From the NCBI GenBank assembly GCA_020444045.1, contig JAHLLS010000022.1:1-64000 (forward strand): DNA of 64,000 bases. Reading direction: 5' to 3'. The stretch comes from Deltaproteobacteria bacterium (lineage in GTDB: Bacteria > Desulfobacterota > Desulfobacteria > Desulfobacterales > UBA5852). Shown here one piece after another: positions 1-7,497 of the stretch. The position numbers and the translations under genes were made by a program. Position 1 is the stretch's first letter. The number at the start of each line of letters is the position of its first letter. The notes below the pieces were generated by a model. The model had not been told where the DNA came from. It saw only the letters and a program-made list of their open reading frames with translations, and ran no database searches.

Positions 1-145
1 GGCCAATTTGCCCGACCCGCCGAAGGCGGATAAATATCGGCGTTGCGCGAAAAATTGAATCCTCGGAATATCAAACATATGCCTGCGGTTTAATTTTTCG
101 CGCGCCTTGATCTCAACCAAATTTACCGATTTATAGATGGGCAAT
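1..145 (+). repeat. MITE-like dispersed repeat, copy 1 (cut by window edge)
   Basis: This stretch is nearly identical to 13283-13427, including the shared core GGATAAATATCGGCGTTGCG and the block CGCGCGCCTTGATCTCAA. The right end reads GATGGGCAAT where the other copy has GATGGGCACT. The left terminal inverted repeat lies outside the window. Inside are inverted arms built on GCGCGAAAAATT and its complement, so the transcript could fold into a long hairpin. It contains no gene. Confidence 0.8.
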
Positions 146-185
146 AGGCAGACGGCACCGTTCATGGAGATTGTGGATAACGGAC

Positions 186-216
186 GTCGCGCCGTGCATT
201 TAAGGCCCGGCGCGAC
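186..216 (-). terminator. Hairpin downstream of the NifX/MinD operon
   Basis: GTCGCGCCG and CGGCGCGAC are perfect 9-bp inverted arms around a 13-nt loop. The hairpin sits 25 bases past the stop codon of the last gene of the minus-strand operon. No T-run follows on the minus strand, so it could be a processing or pause hairpin rather than a canonical intrinsic terminator. Confidence 0.45.
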
Positions 217-240
217 AGGTCATTTTTCCCCCGGTGTCGG

Positions 241-621
241 CTATGCGCCGCCGCCGCCACCGCAGGTATGCTCCTGGCTGAATTGCGGGAGTTTGTCTTC
301 GATAAAGGCATTCACAGCCTCGCCCACGTTTTGGGCGTCGCCGCCGAAATAGACGGAAATGCCGACCTGGTTGAACCCCATCAGCGGGCGAAATCCCATA
401 CCGCCAGCGATGAGGGCTTGGGTGCCATTATCGGCAAGGTATTGCACCGGCGCCATACAACCTCCCTGCTGATGTGGGACGTTGGGGATGACGTTGACGG
501 ATTGGATGGTTTTGTCTTCTATGGTGACCAGCGTGTAGAGGTCACAATGCCCGAAATGGGCGCCCAGCATGGCGTCCAGTCCGCCAGGATTGGAAGATGG
601 GATGGCTACGATGGTACTCAT
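241..621 (-). CDS. NifX/NifB-type iron-molybdenum cofactor-binding family protein
   Basis: A 126-residue protein of the dinitrogenase iron-molybdenum cofactor (NifX/NafY/NifB C-terminal) superfamily. It starts MSTIVAIPS and has the family's GAHFGHCDLYTLVTIED strand-and-loop region (about residues 20-36) and a later LIAGGMGFRPL segment, typical of the RNase H-like fold that carries Fe-S or Fe-Mo cofactor precursors. The C-terminus ends HTCGGGGGA, a Cys-Gly tail that could bind metal. It is the last gene of a four-gene operon with two ferredoxin-bearing MinD ATPases and another NifX-like protein. No nif structural genes are visible, so a general role in Fe-S cluster handling is inferred rather than nitrogen fixation. 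Confidence 0.85.
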   Translation of the reverse strand: MSTIVAIPSSNPGGLDAMLGAHFGHCDLYTLVTIEDKTIQSVNVIPNVPHQQGGCMAPVQYLADNGTQALIAGGMGFRPLMGFNQVGISVYFGGDAQNVGEAVNAFIEDKLPQFSQEHTCGGGGGA

Positions 622-665
622 TGAATCTAACTCCTTTCAAAATATGTGCTGTTTGAATAAATGGA

Positions 666-1565
666 TCACTCGTCGGCCGCCCGTTCGAGGGTCTTTTTGG
701 GTACGGCCAGCTTTAGAATGTTGTCCCAAATGGTTTTAACTGATTCGCGGACACCGTTAGACGAAAATTCCGTAATGGTCAACCCTCGAATCATGGCCTC
801 GGTGAATTCAGTGAGGTGGGGCAGCTTTCCAATGAGACTCAGATGGTGCTCCCGGCAATAGGCCTCAATCCCGTCCGCCTGCTCCTGGTTGAGGTCGCAT
901 TTGTTGATGATGACCCCGGCCGGGATGTTAAAATGCTTGCATAGTTCCAATACCCGTTCCAGGTCGTGACGGCCGGATACGGTGGGCTCGGTAACGATGA
1001 TTGCCAGGTCGGTTCCCGACAGCGCACTGATAACAGGGCAGCCGATGCCCGGCGGTCCGTCGGACAGAATCAGATCCAGCCCCTTGGCCTCGGCCATGGC
1101 CCGGGCCTGCTGGCGGAGCAGGGCCACCAGGCGCCCCGAATTTTCCTCCGCTGGAAACAGCTGGGCGTGCACCATAGGCCCGAAGCGGCTCGTGGAACGG
1201 TACCAGTCGCCACAATGGTTCGGTTTAAAATCGATGGCCTTGGCCGGGCAGATTTCGACGCAGAGCTTGCAGCCCTCGCATTTCAAGGGATTGATGACCG
1301 GCGGATCTTCGCCCTGGATGGCGTCAAAGCGACAGGCGGCGGCGCACTGGCCACAGCGCTCACAGTCGTCCGGGCGGATAACCGCCTCATGCCCGGATAT
1401 AAAATGTTCTGTTTCCCGGTTTTCCGGATGCAGAATCAGGTGCAGATCCGGGGCATCCACATCCAGGTCACAGATGATATGGCCGCTGGCCAGATGGGCG
1501 AAGGCGGCTGTCAATGATGTTTTGCCTGTTCCGCCTTTTCCGCTGAGAATCAGGATTTCACGCAT
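666..1565 (-). CDS. MinD/Mrp-superfamily P-loop ATPase with inserted 2x[4Fe-4S] ferredoxin domain
   Basis: 299 residues. A deviant Walker A motif, GKGGTGKTS, sits at residues 10-18, typical of the MinD/ParA/Mrp/NifH class. At about residues 65-115 an inserted ferredoxin domain carries two CxxCxxCxxxC sets (CERCGQCAAAC and CEGCKLCVEIC). A switch-II-like DGPPGIGCPVI segment follows. Its start overlaps the end of the preceding gene by 8 bases, showing translational coupling. Such paired ATPases are common in anaerobic Desulfobacterota and Clostridia and are thought to act in Fe-S cluster assembly or transfer with the NifX-like proteins beside them. The exact client is not known. Confidence 0.9.
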   Translation of the reverse strand: MREILILSGKGGTGKTSLTAAFAHLASGHIICDLDVDAPDLHLILHPENRETEHFISGHEAVIRPDDCERCGQCAAACRFDAIQGEDPPVINPLKCEGCKLCVEICPAKAIDFKPNHCGDWYRSTSRFGPMVHAQLFPAEENSGRLVALLRQQARAMAEAKGLDLILSDGPPGIGCPVISALSGTDLAIIVTEPTVSGRHDLERVLELCKHFNIPAGVIINKCDLNQEQADGIEAYCREHHLSLIGKLPHLTEFTEAMIRGLTITEFSSNGVRESVKTIWDNILKLAVPKKTLERAADE

Positions 1566-2442
1566 GCTGGACCTCCCTGGTCATGCTCGACTGCCCGTGC
1601 AGGGTTTTGATTTGGCCAACCAGTGTTTCGAAAAGGGCCCGAGTGGACGGAACCGCATCCGCGATAATCTGACCTTTGGCATAGGCTTCGGCGATGTCGC
1701 GTTGGTACGGAATTTCGGCCAGGATGGTCAGACCGGTTTTTTGGCAGTGGTCATAAACGTCCCGCGTGCCGATATCGGCCCGGTTGATGACGACACCCAT
1801 GGGTTTTCCCAGGGGCGCAAACGCTTTTTGGGCCAGCGCCAGATCATAGAGGCCAAAGGGGGTCGGCTCGGTAACCAGGATGATGACGTCGGCATCCATG
1901 ACGGCATTGATCGCCGGGCAGGAAACACCCGGGGGGGCGTCGATGATGATATCCCGGTCCGCATAGCTGTCGTCGCCGTTCAGGTGGCGCTTCACGTCCC
2001 GCATGAGCGGCGGGCTCATGGCTTCACCGACCCGCAGGCGCCCCATGACAAATGCCGATGGGCCGGATGTCCCGCTCAGGATTTGCCCCAACTCACGTTT
2101 GCCGGGGGTAATGGCCTTTTCCGGGCATACCGTCCAGCAGGCACCGCAACCATGGCACATTTCCGGAAAGGTCATCACCACCTCCCCGAAGATCCCGATG
2201 GCTTTGAACTGGCAAATATCGGTACACGCCCGACAGCGCGTGCATTTCTCGTCGTCGATCTCCGGGATTTCGATATAGGAAGGTTCCTGCGCGCTGATAT
2301 CGGGATTCATAAAGAGATGCAGGTTGGGCTCTTCGACATCCAGATCGACAGCCACCACGGGGGAGGGCCAGACCGATGCCAGGGATGCGGAAACAGTAGT
2401 CTTGCCGGTGCCACCCTTGCCACTTGCTACGGCCACTATCAT
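1558..2442 (-). CDS. MinD/Mrp-superfamily P-loop ATPase with ferredoxin domain (second copy)
   Basis: 294 residues, paralogous to the neighbouring gene at 666-1565. It starts MIVAVASGKGGTGKTTVSAS with the deviant Walker A at residues 8-15. Residues about 60-110 carry two four-cysteine ferredoxin motifs, CTRCRACTDIC and CHGCGACWTVC. The segment IIIDAPPGVSCPAI is the switch II/Walker B region. The start codon overlaps the stop of the NifX-like gene upstream (ATGA). Two tandem, divergent ATPases suggest a heterodimer, as in other MinD-ferredoxin pairs; this is inference from arrangement. Confidence 0.9.
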   Translation of the reverse strand: MIVAVASGKGGTGKTTVSASLASVWPSPVVAVDLDVEEPNLHLFMNPDISAQEPSYIEIPEIDDEKCTRCRACTDICQFKAIGIFGEVVMTFPEMCHGCGACWTVCPEKAITPGKRELGQILSGTSGPSAFVMGRLRVGEAMSPPLMRDVKRHLNGDDSYADRDIIIDAPPGVSCPAINAVMDADVIILVTEPTPFGLYDLALAQKAFAPLGKPMGVVINRADIGTRDVYDHCQKTGLTILAEIPYQRDIAEAYAKGQIIADAVPSTRALFETLVGQIKTLHGQSSMTREVQHA

Positions 2443-2807
2443 GATCGGTGGCCTCGGCTGTTGGGGGCATCGGCCACCGGGACGTCACCGGCCTGAAAGC
2501 GCTGGACCGCCTCGCGAACGGTCAGGTTGTCGACATTCTGGCCGATCGTAATACCGGCGGCGTTCAGGGCCTGAAAGGCTTTGGGTCCCACGAAGCCGGT
2601 CAGCAAAACGCGGGCGCCGGTGGCGGCAACGATTTCGGCGGCTTGGATGCCAGCCCCTTGCGCCATGACCTGGGAGGAACCATTGTCGACGTACTCGAAT
2701 GCCATGGTATCCGGATCGATGATGATAAATCCGGCTGCCCGCCCGAAGCGCGGATCGACACGGGCATCCATGTCCGGGCCTTCACTTGAAACAGCGATTT
2801 TTTCCAT
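2439..2807 (-). CDS. NifX-like dinitrogenase iron-molybdenum cofactor family protein
   Basis: 122 residues, first gene of the four-gene operon. MEKIAVSSEGPDMDARVDPR followed by FGRAAGFIIID is the classical NifX/NafY N-terminus, and ARVLLTGFVGPKAFQALNAAGI matches the second half of the fold. A good Shine-Dalgarno (CAGGAGTG) lies just upstream and a strong sigma-70 promoter with an operator-like palindrome lies at 2834-2882. Family members bind iron-molybdenum cofactor precursors or Fe-S clusters; here the partners are ferredoxin-MinD ATPases. Confidence 0.88.
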   Translation of the reverse strand: MEKIAVSSEGPDMDARVDPRFGRAAGFIIIDPDTMAFEYVDNGSSQVMAQGAGIQAAEIVAATGARVLLTGFVGPKAFQALNAAGITIGQNVDNLTVREAVQRFQAGDVPVADAPNSRGHRS

Positions 2808-2833
2808 TTGTCACTCCTGTAAATACGTTATTA

Positions 2834-2882
2834 ATGAGAATATACTCATAAATAAAATAGGCGTGACAGGTGAAATTGTCAA
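2834..2882 (-). promoter_or_regulatory. Sigma-70 promoter plus palindromic operator for the NifX/MinD operon
   Basis: On the minus strand TTGACA (2877-2882) is followed after exactly 17 bases by TATTTT (2854-2859). The palindrome ATGAGAATATACTCAT (2834-2849) lies where transcription should start, ideal for a repressor. The first gene begins 26 bases further on. The bases from 2883 to 3079 hold no gene I can support. Confidence 0.6.
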
Positions 2883-3079
2883 GTAAATAATGAGATCGGT
2901 TCCTAAAAAGTAGAACGAGGCGTTAGGATGAGAGTGGCGGTCATTGCCATACGATCAGGGCTTTATTTGGCGTATTGCGTCGATGGCGTCAAGAGCGCCC
3001 CGGTCCGAGCGTCCGGTACATTGATTCGAATGCGGCAGAATCGGAGGTCGTGCGGTTTCACGGCCGGACAGGCAAAGGG

Positions 3080-3556
3080 TCAAGCGATCGTGGTCTGCAT
3101 ACTGGCCAGGTGTTCTCCGCCGGATTGAATGATGACAAGAGTGAGAAGCTGCTCGACACTGACCTCGCCGCCCACCAGGGCCAGATGCCCTTTGCGGTCC
3201 AGGTCGTCATCGCTAAGGCCGGCGGCAAAGGCCACCGCGGCAGCGCCGTTTTCAGCCAGGAGCTTTTGGACCTCTTCCGGGGTGCAATCGGCATGGTCGC
3301 GTGCATGGGCGTTTCCCTGTTCGATCACCTTTTCCATGGTCAGTTCGGGCAACGGCTTTCCCTGAAGCATGGTTTTTGCCAGGCGGGTCACCTGAAAATG
3401 GCCTTCAGCCACGTGGCGGGCAACCACGCCGACTTGCCAGTCTTCGTTGGGGCATGTTTGCCGCCAGGCCTCTTCCGGGCAGCGGTCCACAAATGCCATC
3501 ACGGCATCGTTAAAAACTTGAATCGTATCGGCCAACAATTGCGCGCGTTCACTCAT
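3080..3556 (-). CDS. DinB-superfamily protein (four-helix metal-binding fold)
   Basis: 158 residues, helical, resembling the DinB / maleylpyruvate-isomerase N-terminal family. The segment WQVGVVARHVAEGHFQVTRL (about residues 41-60) places histidines as in the first metal ligand helix, and GGEHLASMQ at the C-terminus supplies the last ligand helix. Members often act as thiol-dependent (mycothiol, bacillithiol) enzymes, but many have no known activity. It lies 30 bases after the selenoprotein gene on the same strand and is probably co-transcribed with it. A functional link is possible but not shown. Confidence 0.65.
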   Translation of the reverse strand: MSERAQLLADTIQVFNDAVMAFVDRCPEEAWRQTCPNEDWQVGVVARHVAEGHFQVTRLAKTMLQGKPLPELTMEKVIEQGNAHARDHADCTPEEVQKLLAENGAAAVAFAAGLSDDDLDRKGHLALVGGEVSVEQLLTLVIIQSGGEHLASMQTTIA

Positions 3557-3586
3557 GATACCCTCCTACCACCCGGGATAAGCGCG

Positions 3587-3898
3587 CTATCGACTCTGCC
3601 CGGCTGTCACGGCAGCACCGGTGACAACCAACTGCTTGAGCCACAGTAAGCGGCGCAGTCCGATGGTCACGGTTCCGCCGGTGGTTTCGGCTTGGATTTG
3701 GGGCGTGCTCCATATGGTCACACCATTATCTTGCATGGACTGATACTTCGTAATGGCACCAGCGGGCGGGCGGCCCCTGCGAACTGCAGGGATGCGGGTT
3801 TCACCGCATCATCCCCCCACCGTCACGACATTTAACGAAATCTCCCCCCCCTTTTCGTGAATATAATCCCTTGCCGCGGGGGTCAAAGTGATCTTCAT
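3587..3898 (-). CDS. Small HesB/IscA-like selenoprotein with in-frame UGA (CC/Se-motif type)
   Basis: Reading through one in-frame TGA (3809-3811) gives a 103-residue protein that starts MKITLTPAARDYI, like HesB/IscA A-type proteins. Residue 30 would be selenocysteine in the context TVGG-U-CGETRIPA, a Sec-Cys pair. Frame, composition and length stay coherent on both sides, ending WLKQLVVTGAAVTAGQSR then TAG. AGGAG lies 7 bases before the ATG; another ATG two codons upstream is too close to it. A hairpin of bacterial SECIS type follows the UGA at the right distance. The family resembles what is annotated elsewhere as CC/Se motif (seleno)protein; function is unknown, perhaps metal or redox handling. 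Gene finders that read UGA as stop will miss it. Confidence 0.78.
3770..3811 (-). promoter_or_regulatory. SECIS-like hairpin after the UGA codon
   Basis: On the minus strand, 23 bases after the TGA, CCCTGC-AGTTC-GCAGGG forms a 6-bp stem with a 5-base loop (3775-3791) whose second base is G followed by U. Outer GCGG/CCGC pairs (3804-3807 with 3770-3773) extend the stem. Bacterial SECIS elements need a small apical loop with a G among its first bases about 16-37 bases after the UGA. This one fits. Confidence 0.68.
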
Positions 3899-4195
3899 GG
3901 TCATTCTCCTAGCAGGCGGGTGTTTGAGGTGGTCGGTGGAAATGCTTTGCGCCGTGAACATAATCATCAGCTAATCACGGATGCATAAGCTAAGGATCCC
4001 GACCCGTACAATCAAGCTGCGGATGATCAATTTGGATAATAGGGGAACAGAATGTGCCCCGTCTGAGATCAGGGGCGATCGGGGCTTGAAAAGCTGACAG
4101 GGATTCCCTGATTGGCAAAAAGTCCATCGACTGTCTGTCGCCTTAAAAGCGGGCTAATGAAGCGTAAATACAGGGTCACTGGCCCGCAATTAGGG
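3899..4195. other. Non-coding stretch between selenoprotein and tetR genes
   Basis: About 300 bases between divergent genes. Apart from the Shine-Dalgarno of the selenoprotein gene (3905-3909) I see no gene, repeat or RNA that I can name here. It must hold the promoter of the minus-strand selenoprotein/DinB pair. Confidence 0.5.
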
Positions 4196-4230
4196 TTGAC
4201 GACAAAAATTTAATTGAATATACAGTTAAT
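4196..4230 (+). promoter_or_regulatory. Sigma-70 promoter with overlapping operator, tetR gene
   Basis: TTGACG (4196-4201), 17 bases, then TATACA (4219-4224). The imperfect palindrome ATTGAATATACAGTTAAT (4213-4230) covers the -10 element. Its core TGAATATACAGTT recurs as TGAATGTTCAGTT before the aminotransferase gene, so it is a likely autoregulatory TetR site. Confidence 0.58.
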
Positions 4231-4311
4231 AATGTTTTAGAGACCTCGCTCTTCAATGTTGTATCCTCAGAATATGAACACCATCTAAGCAAGAGATATC
4301 TCAAAGGAATC

Positions 4312-4914
4312 ATGCGGAAAAATCAAAGCGCAGAACTTCGCAAACCGGAAATTTTAGAGAGCTACTATCAGGTGCTCATCGAAGAAGGGCTGGAAGGGGC
4401 CTCCATCGGTAAGATCGCTGATCGTCTGAACATCCATCCCAGCCTCATCATTCACTATTTCAAGACCAAGGAGCGCATGAAGCTGGCGCTCGTAGACCTT
4501 TTGGTTGAAAAATACAACGCCCCGGAATTCCTTTCGCTCACGCACATCGAGGACAACGAAGAGCGCTTCCATGCGCTGATGGATACCCTTTTCTCGTTTG
4601 AATGGTCGCGGACAGTGGATCCCGGGGTGCATTTCGGGTTTTACTATCTGAGTTTTCGCAGTGAAGCGATCCAGGAACGTTTCAAAGAAATGTTCAGAGC
4701 CCTTCGCGAACATCTCAAAGACCAGATGGCGTATTTTTCATCCAACGGCATCATCAAGGTCCGTGATCCGGAAAAAGCGGCGGATATCATCGTTACGCTG
4801 ATGGAGGGGATGGAGTTTCATTCCCAGTTTTTATCCACGGGGAAACCCTTTCAAGCATTTGCGCAAACCGCCAAAGAGACCGCCATACTGGCGCTAAAAA
4901 GCGGGCAGCTGTAG
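4312..4914 (+). CDS. TetR/AcrR-family transcriptional regulator
   Basis: 200 residues. The N-terminal helix-turn-helix is at about residues 14-60: a helix ending EILESYYQVLIEEGLEGA, then SIGKIADRLNIHPSLIIHYF and KTKERMKLAL, the usual TetR pattern. The rest is a helical ligand-binding domain. AAAGGAATC precedes the ATG. Two putrescine genes follow on the same strand, and matching operator candidates lie before this gene and before patA, so it probably represses both in response to a polyamine or related compound. The ligand is an inference from neighbours only. Confidence 0.88.
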   Translation: MRKNQSAELRKPEILESYYQVLIEEGLEGASIGKIADRLNIHPSLIIHYFKTKERMKLALVDLLVEKYNAPEFLSLTHIEDNEERFHALMDTLFSFEWSRTVDPGVHFGFYYLSFRSEAIQERFKEMFRALREHLKDQMAYFSSNGIIKVRDPEKAADIIVTLMEGMEFHSQFLSTGKPFQAFAQTAKETAILALKSGQL

Positions 4915-5014
4915 CTTTCCAGCTAAATGAAGTCGCACCGGCCCAGGGGTAGGCAGCGGGGCGTATCTGTCCAGGGAATCGGCTCGGGTGCGAGCCGCAT
5001 GGCTTAATATTAAA

Positions 5015-5027
5015 TGAATGTTCAGTT
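5015..5027 (+). promoter_or_regulatory. Candidate TetR operator before patA
   Basis: TGAATGTTCAGTT matches 11 of 13 bases of the site overlapping the tetR promoter (4215-4227). TAATAT at 5005-5010 could be a -10 element directly upstream, placing the operator at the start of transcription. A -35 element is not obvious. Confidence 0.45.
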
Positions 5028-5043
5028 GAAAGGAAAATCGAAA

Positions 5044-6438
5044 ATGGCAGAAAACAATGAATCGGTTCACGATGACAACCAAACGGCGGCGCGTCGGGAT
5101 GTCGATCAGGCGTTTTCAGAGGCAAACCGCATGGTCGATCTGATCCTAACGCCGGAATCGGAAATGCAGCAGGAAGACCGGACCTGGGTGGCCGAGGAAA
5201 CCTACCGCAATTTTGCCAACCACATCAACAAAGGCTTTCTGGAATACCGCAAATCCGTGACCGAAACGGACGACTTCGCTCTGACGGACTGGTGCGGCCG
5301 GGGATCGATTCTGCGGGATGTCATGGGACGGGAGTACATCGATATGCTCGGCGGATTCGGTCTTTATTCGCCCGGTATCCGCCACCCCAAAATTATTGCG
5401 GCGGTCAAGGCCCAGCTGGATCGGAGCCCCCAATACAGTCAGGAGATGCTGGATCCGCTGCGGGCCCATCTGGCAAAGGTGATCGCGAAACTGACACCGG
5501 GCGATATTCAATATGGCTTTTTCGCCAACAGCGGCACCGAGGGGGTCGAAGGGGCCATGAAACTGGCCAAACTCTACACTGGGCGCAAAGGGTTTATCTC
5601 CATGCTGCAGGGGTTTCACGGTAAAACGCTGGGCGCCTTGTCGCTGCTGGGTAAATCCGTCTACCGCGAGCCGCTGTTACCCTTGCTGGAAGGCGTGCGG
5701 CACGTTCCGTTTGGCAATGCCCGGGCCGTTGAGCAGGCCTTGGCCTCGGCCAAAACCGTTGGGGCCGATATTGCCGCCGTGGTGGCGGAACCCGTTCAGG
5801 GGGAAGCCGGCGCCATCGTTCCCCCGGATGATTTCTGGCCCCGGTTGCGCGAAATTTGTGATGCCTATGACGTCCTGCTTATTGCCGACGAAGTGCAAAC
5901 CGGTTTTGGTCGCACCGGGAAGATCTTCGGTGTGGATCATTGGGACGTCACGCCGGACATCATGTGCTTCGGCAAAGCATTAGGCGGTGGCGTCGTACCC
6001 ATGTCGGCCTTTTTCTCATCGGCCAAGGTCTGGAAGTGCATGGAGCCGAATCCGTTTATGCATACCACCACCACGGGCGGCAATCCCTTGGCATGCGCGG
6101 CGGCCCTGGCCCAGATTTCGGTGTTGATCGAAGAAGACCTGGCCGGACAGGCCGCGGAAAAGGGCGCTTACATCCTGAAAAACCTAGCGACCTTGCAGCA
6201 GAAATTCCCTGGATTGCTGAAAGAAGCACGGGGGCTTGGCCTGTTGATCGGCATGGAATTCCCGACGGACAAGATCGGTTATAAAGTGGCCTCAGGCCTT
6301 TTCAGCCGGAATGTGTTGACGGCGGGAACACTCACCAACGCCAAGACCATCCGGATCGAACCGGCTCTGAACGTGCCCTATGACATCATCGATGAAATGC
6401 TCAACCGACTGCAGGATACCTTCGCCAGCATAGCGTAA
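5044..6438 (+). CDS. patA: Putrescine aminotransferase (class III PLP enzyme)
   Basis: 464 residues, very close in layout to E. coli PatA (putrescine to 4-aminobutanal, 2-oxoglutarate as acceptor). Shared stretches are GFLEYRKSVT near the N-terminus, FANSGTEGVEGAMKLAK, the PLP aspartate in LLIADEVQTGFGRTGK and the Schiff-base lysine in CFGKALGGGVVPMSAF. The C-terminal TLTNAKTIRIEPAL is also a PatA signature. AAAGGAAAA precedes the ATG at 5044; a second in-frame ATG at 5014 lacks a ribosome site and overlaps the operator. The next gene, aguB, makes putrescine, and the TetR gene upstream probably controls both. The likely role is polyamine catabolism or nitrogen recovery in the cytoplasm. Confidence 0.9.
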   Translation: MAENNESVHDDNQTAARRDVDQAFSEANRMVDLILTPESEMQQEDRTWVAEETYRNFANHINKGFLEYRKSVTETDDFALTDWCGRGSILRDVMGREYIDMLGGFGLYSPGIRHPKIIAAVKAQLDRSPQYSQEMLDPLRAHLAKVIAKLTPGDIQYGFFANSGTEGVEGAMKLAKLYTGRKGFISMLQGFHGKTLGALSLLGKSVYREPLLPLLEGVRHVPFGNARAVEQALASAKTVGADIAAVVAEPVQGEAGAIVPPDDFWPRLREICDAYDVLLIADEVQTGFGRTGKIFGVDHWDVTPDIMCFGKALGGGVVPMSAFFSSAKVWKCMEPNPFMHTTTTGGNPLACAAALAQISVLIEEDLAGQAAEKGAYILKNLATLQQKFPGLLKEARGLGLLIGMEFPTDKIGYKVASGLFSRNVLTAGTLTNAKTIRIEPALNVPYDIIDEMLNRLQDTFASIA

Positions 6439-6541
6439 GGAAACGGTATCGTGTTTATGCATTGATATCTTCCAGCGATTGCTGCAAAAGAAGTGAGCGT
6501 TTCAACCGGCGCCAAAAGACCGTCAGCGCAGGAGGTTTGTG

Positions 6542-7417
6542 ATGACAACCATCAAAGTCGCTGCAACCCAGATGAAATGCAGTGAAGACAGGCAAACGAA
6601 TATCGAACGGGCGGAGCGGCTCGTCCGGCAGGCGGCCGTGCAGGGCGCCCGGATCGTCCTGCTCCAGGAGCTTTTTGAAACGCTTTACTTCTGCCAGAAA
6701 GAACTGCCGGATTATCTCGACCTCGCCACGGAGGTCCATGCCAATCCCGCCATTCGACATTTCTCCAGATTGGCTGCTGAACTGGACATTGTCCTGCCGA
6801 TCAGTTTTTTCGAGAGAAAGAACCAGGCGCGCTTCAACAGCATGGCCGTCATCGATGCGGATGGCCGTCTCATGGGGGTTTACCGCAAAACCCATATTCC
6901 GGACGGTCCCGGCTATGAAGAGAAGTACTACTTCAGCCCTGGCGATACGGGCTTCAAGGTGTGGAATACCCGTTACGGCAAGATCGGCATCGGCATCTGC
7001 TGGGATCAGTGGTTCCCGGAGACCGCGCGCTGTATGGCGCTGATGGGGGCCGAGATTCTTTTTTATCCCACGGCCATTGGTTCAGAGCCGCCCGATCCCC
7101 ATCTGGACAGCAAAGAGCACTGGCAGACCGTCATGCGGGGTCACAGTGCCGCCAATATCATGCCGGTCGTCGCCTCCAACCGTATCGGGAAGGAGACCAT
7201 TGTCGACTCGACCATTACCTTTTACGGGTCCTCGTTTATTACCGACCATAAAGGCCAACTCGTTGCAGAAGCGGATCGGGAGACGGAGGGGGTTCTGGTG
7301 GCGGAATTCGATCTGGCGGCTTGCGCCGCCGAGCGGGCCGCCTGGGGGCTGTTCCGGGATCGCCGGCCGGAGACATACGACGCGTTGCTGACCCTGGATG
7401 GCGTCACGCGGTCGTAG
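6542..7417 (+). CDS. aguB: N-carbamoylputrescine amidase
   Basis: 291 residues, nitrilase superfamily. The catalytic triad is visible: Glu in LLQELFETLYF (about residue 42), Lys in YRKTHIPDGPGYEEKYYF (about 119) and Cys in GIGICWDQWFPE (about 155). These contexts are characteristic of AguB, which hydrolyses N-carbamoylputrescine to putrescine, CO2 and ammonia. AGGAGG lies 6 bases before the ATG at 6542; a GTG one codon earlier is too close. Agmatine deiminase (aguA), the usual partner, is not in the window. Placement after patA links agmatine breakdown to putrescine use. Confidence 0.9.
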   Translation: MTTIKVAATQMKCSEDRQTNIERAERLVRQAAVQGARIVLLQELFETLYFCQKELPDYLDLATEVHANPAIRHFSRLAAELDIVLPISFFERKNQARFNSMAVIDADGRLMGVYRKTHIPDGPGYEEKYYFSPGDTGFKVWNTRYGKIGIGICWDQWFPETARCMALMGAEILFYPTAIGSEPPDPHLDSKEHWQTVMRGHSAANIMPVVASNRIGKETIVDSTITFYGSSFITDHKGQLVAEADRETEGVLVAEFDLAACAAERAAWGLFRDRRPETYDALLTLDGVTRS

Positions 7418-7497
7418 AGACGGTCATCGATGACAAGGGTTGGCAAAGACAACCGTGTTTCAATCTAAGCGGCCGAAAGTAGATGATGACGCTGTTT

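Noticed and set aside
982..2496. Open frame of 504 codons on the plus strand
   Set aside because: It runs antisense through the two MinD-ferredoxin genes, whose minus-strand proteins have perfect family motifs. The plus-strand translation has no recognisable motif.
2928..3128. Possible small plus-strand protein starting MRVAVIAIRSG
   Set aside because: It has a plausible ribosome site but no family resemblance, and it runs into the DinB gene from the opposite strand. A frameshifted remnant cannot be excluded, but the evidence is too thin.
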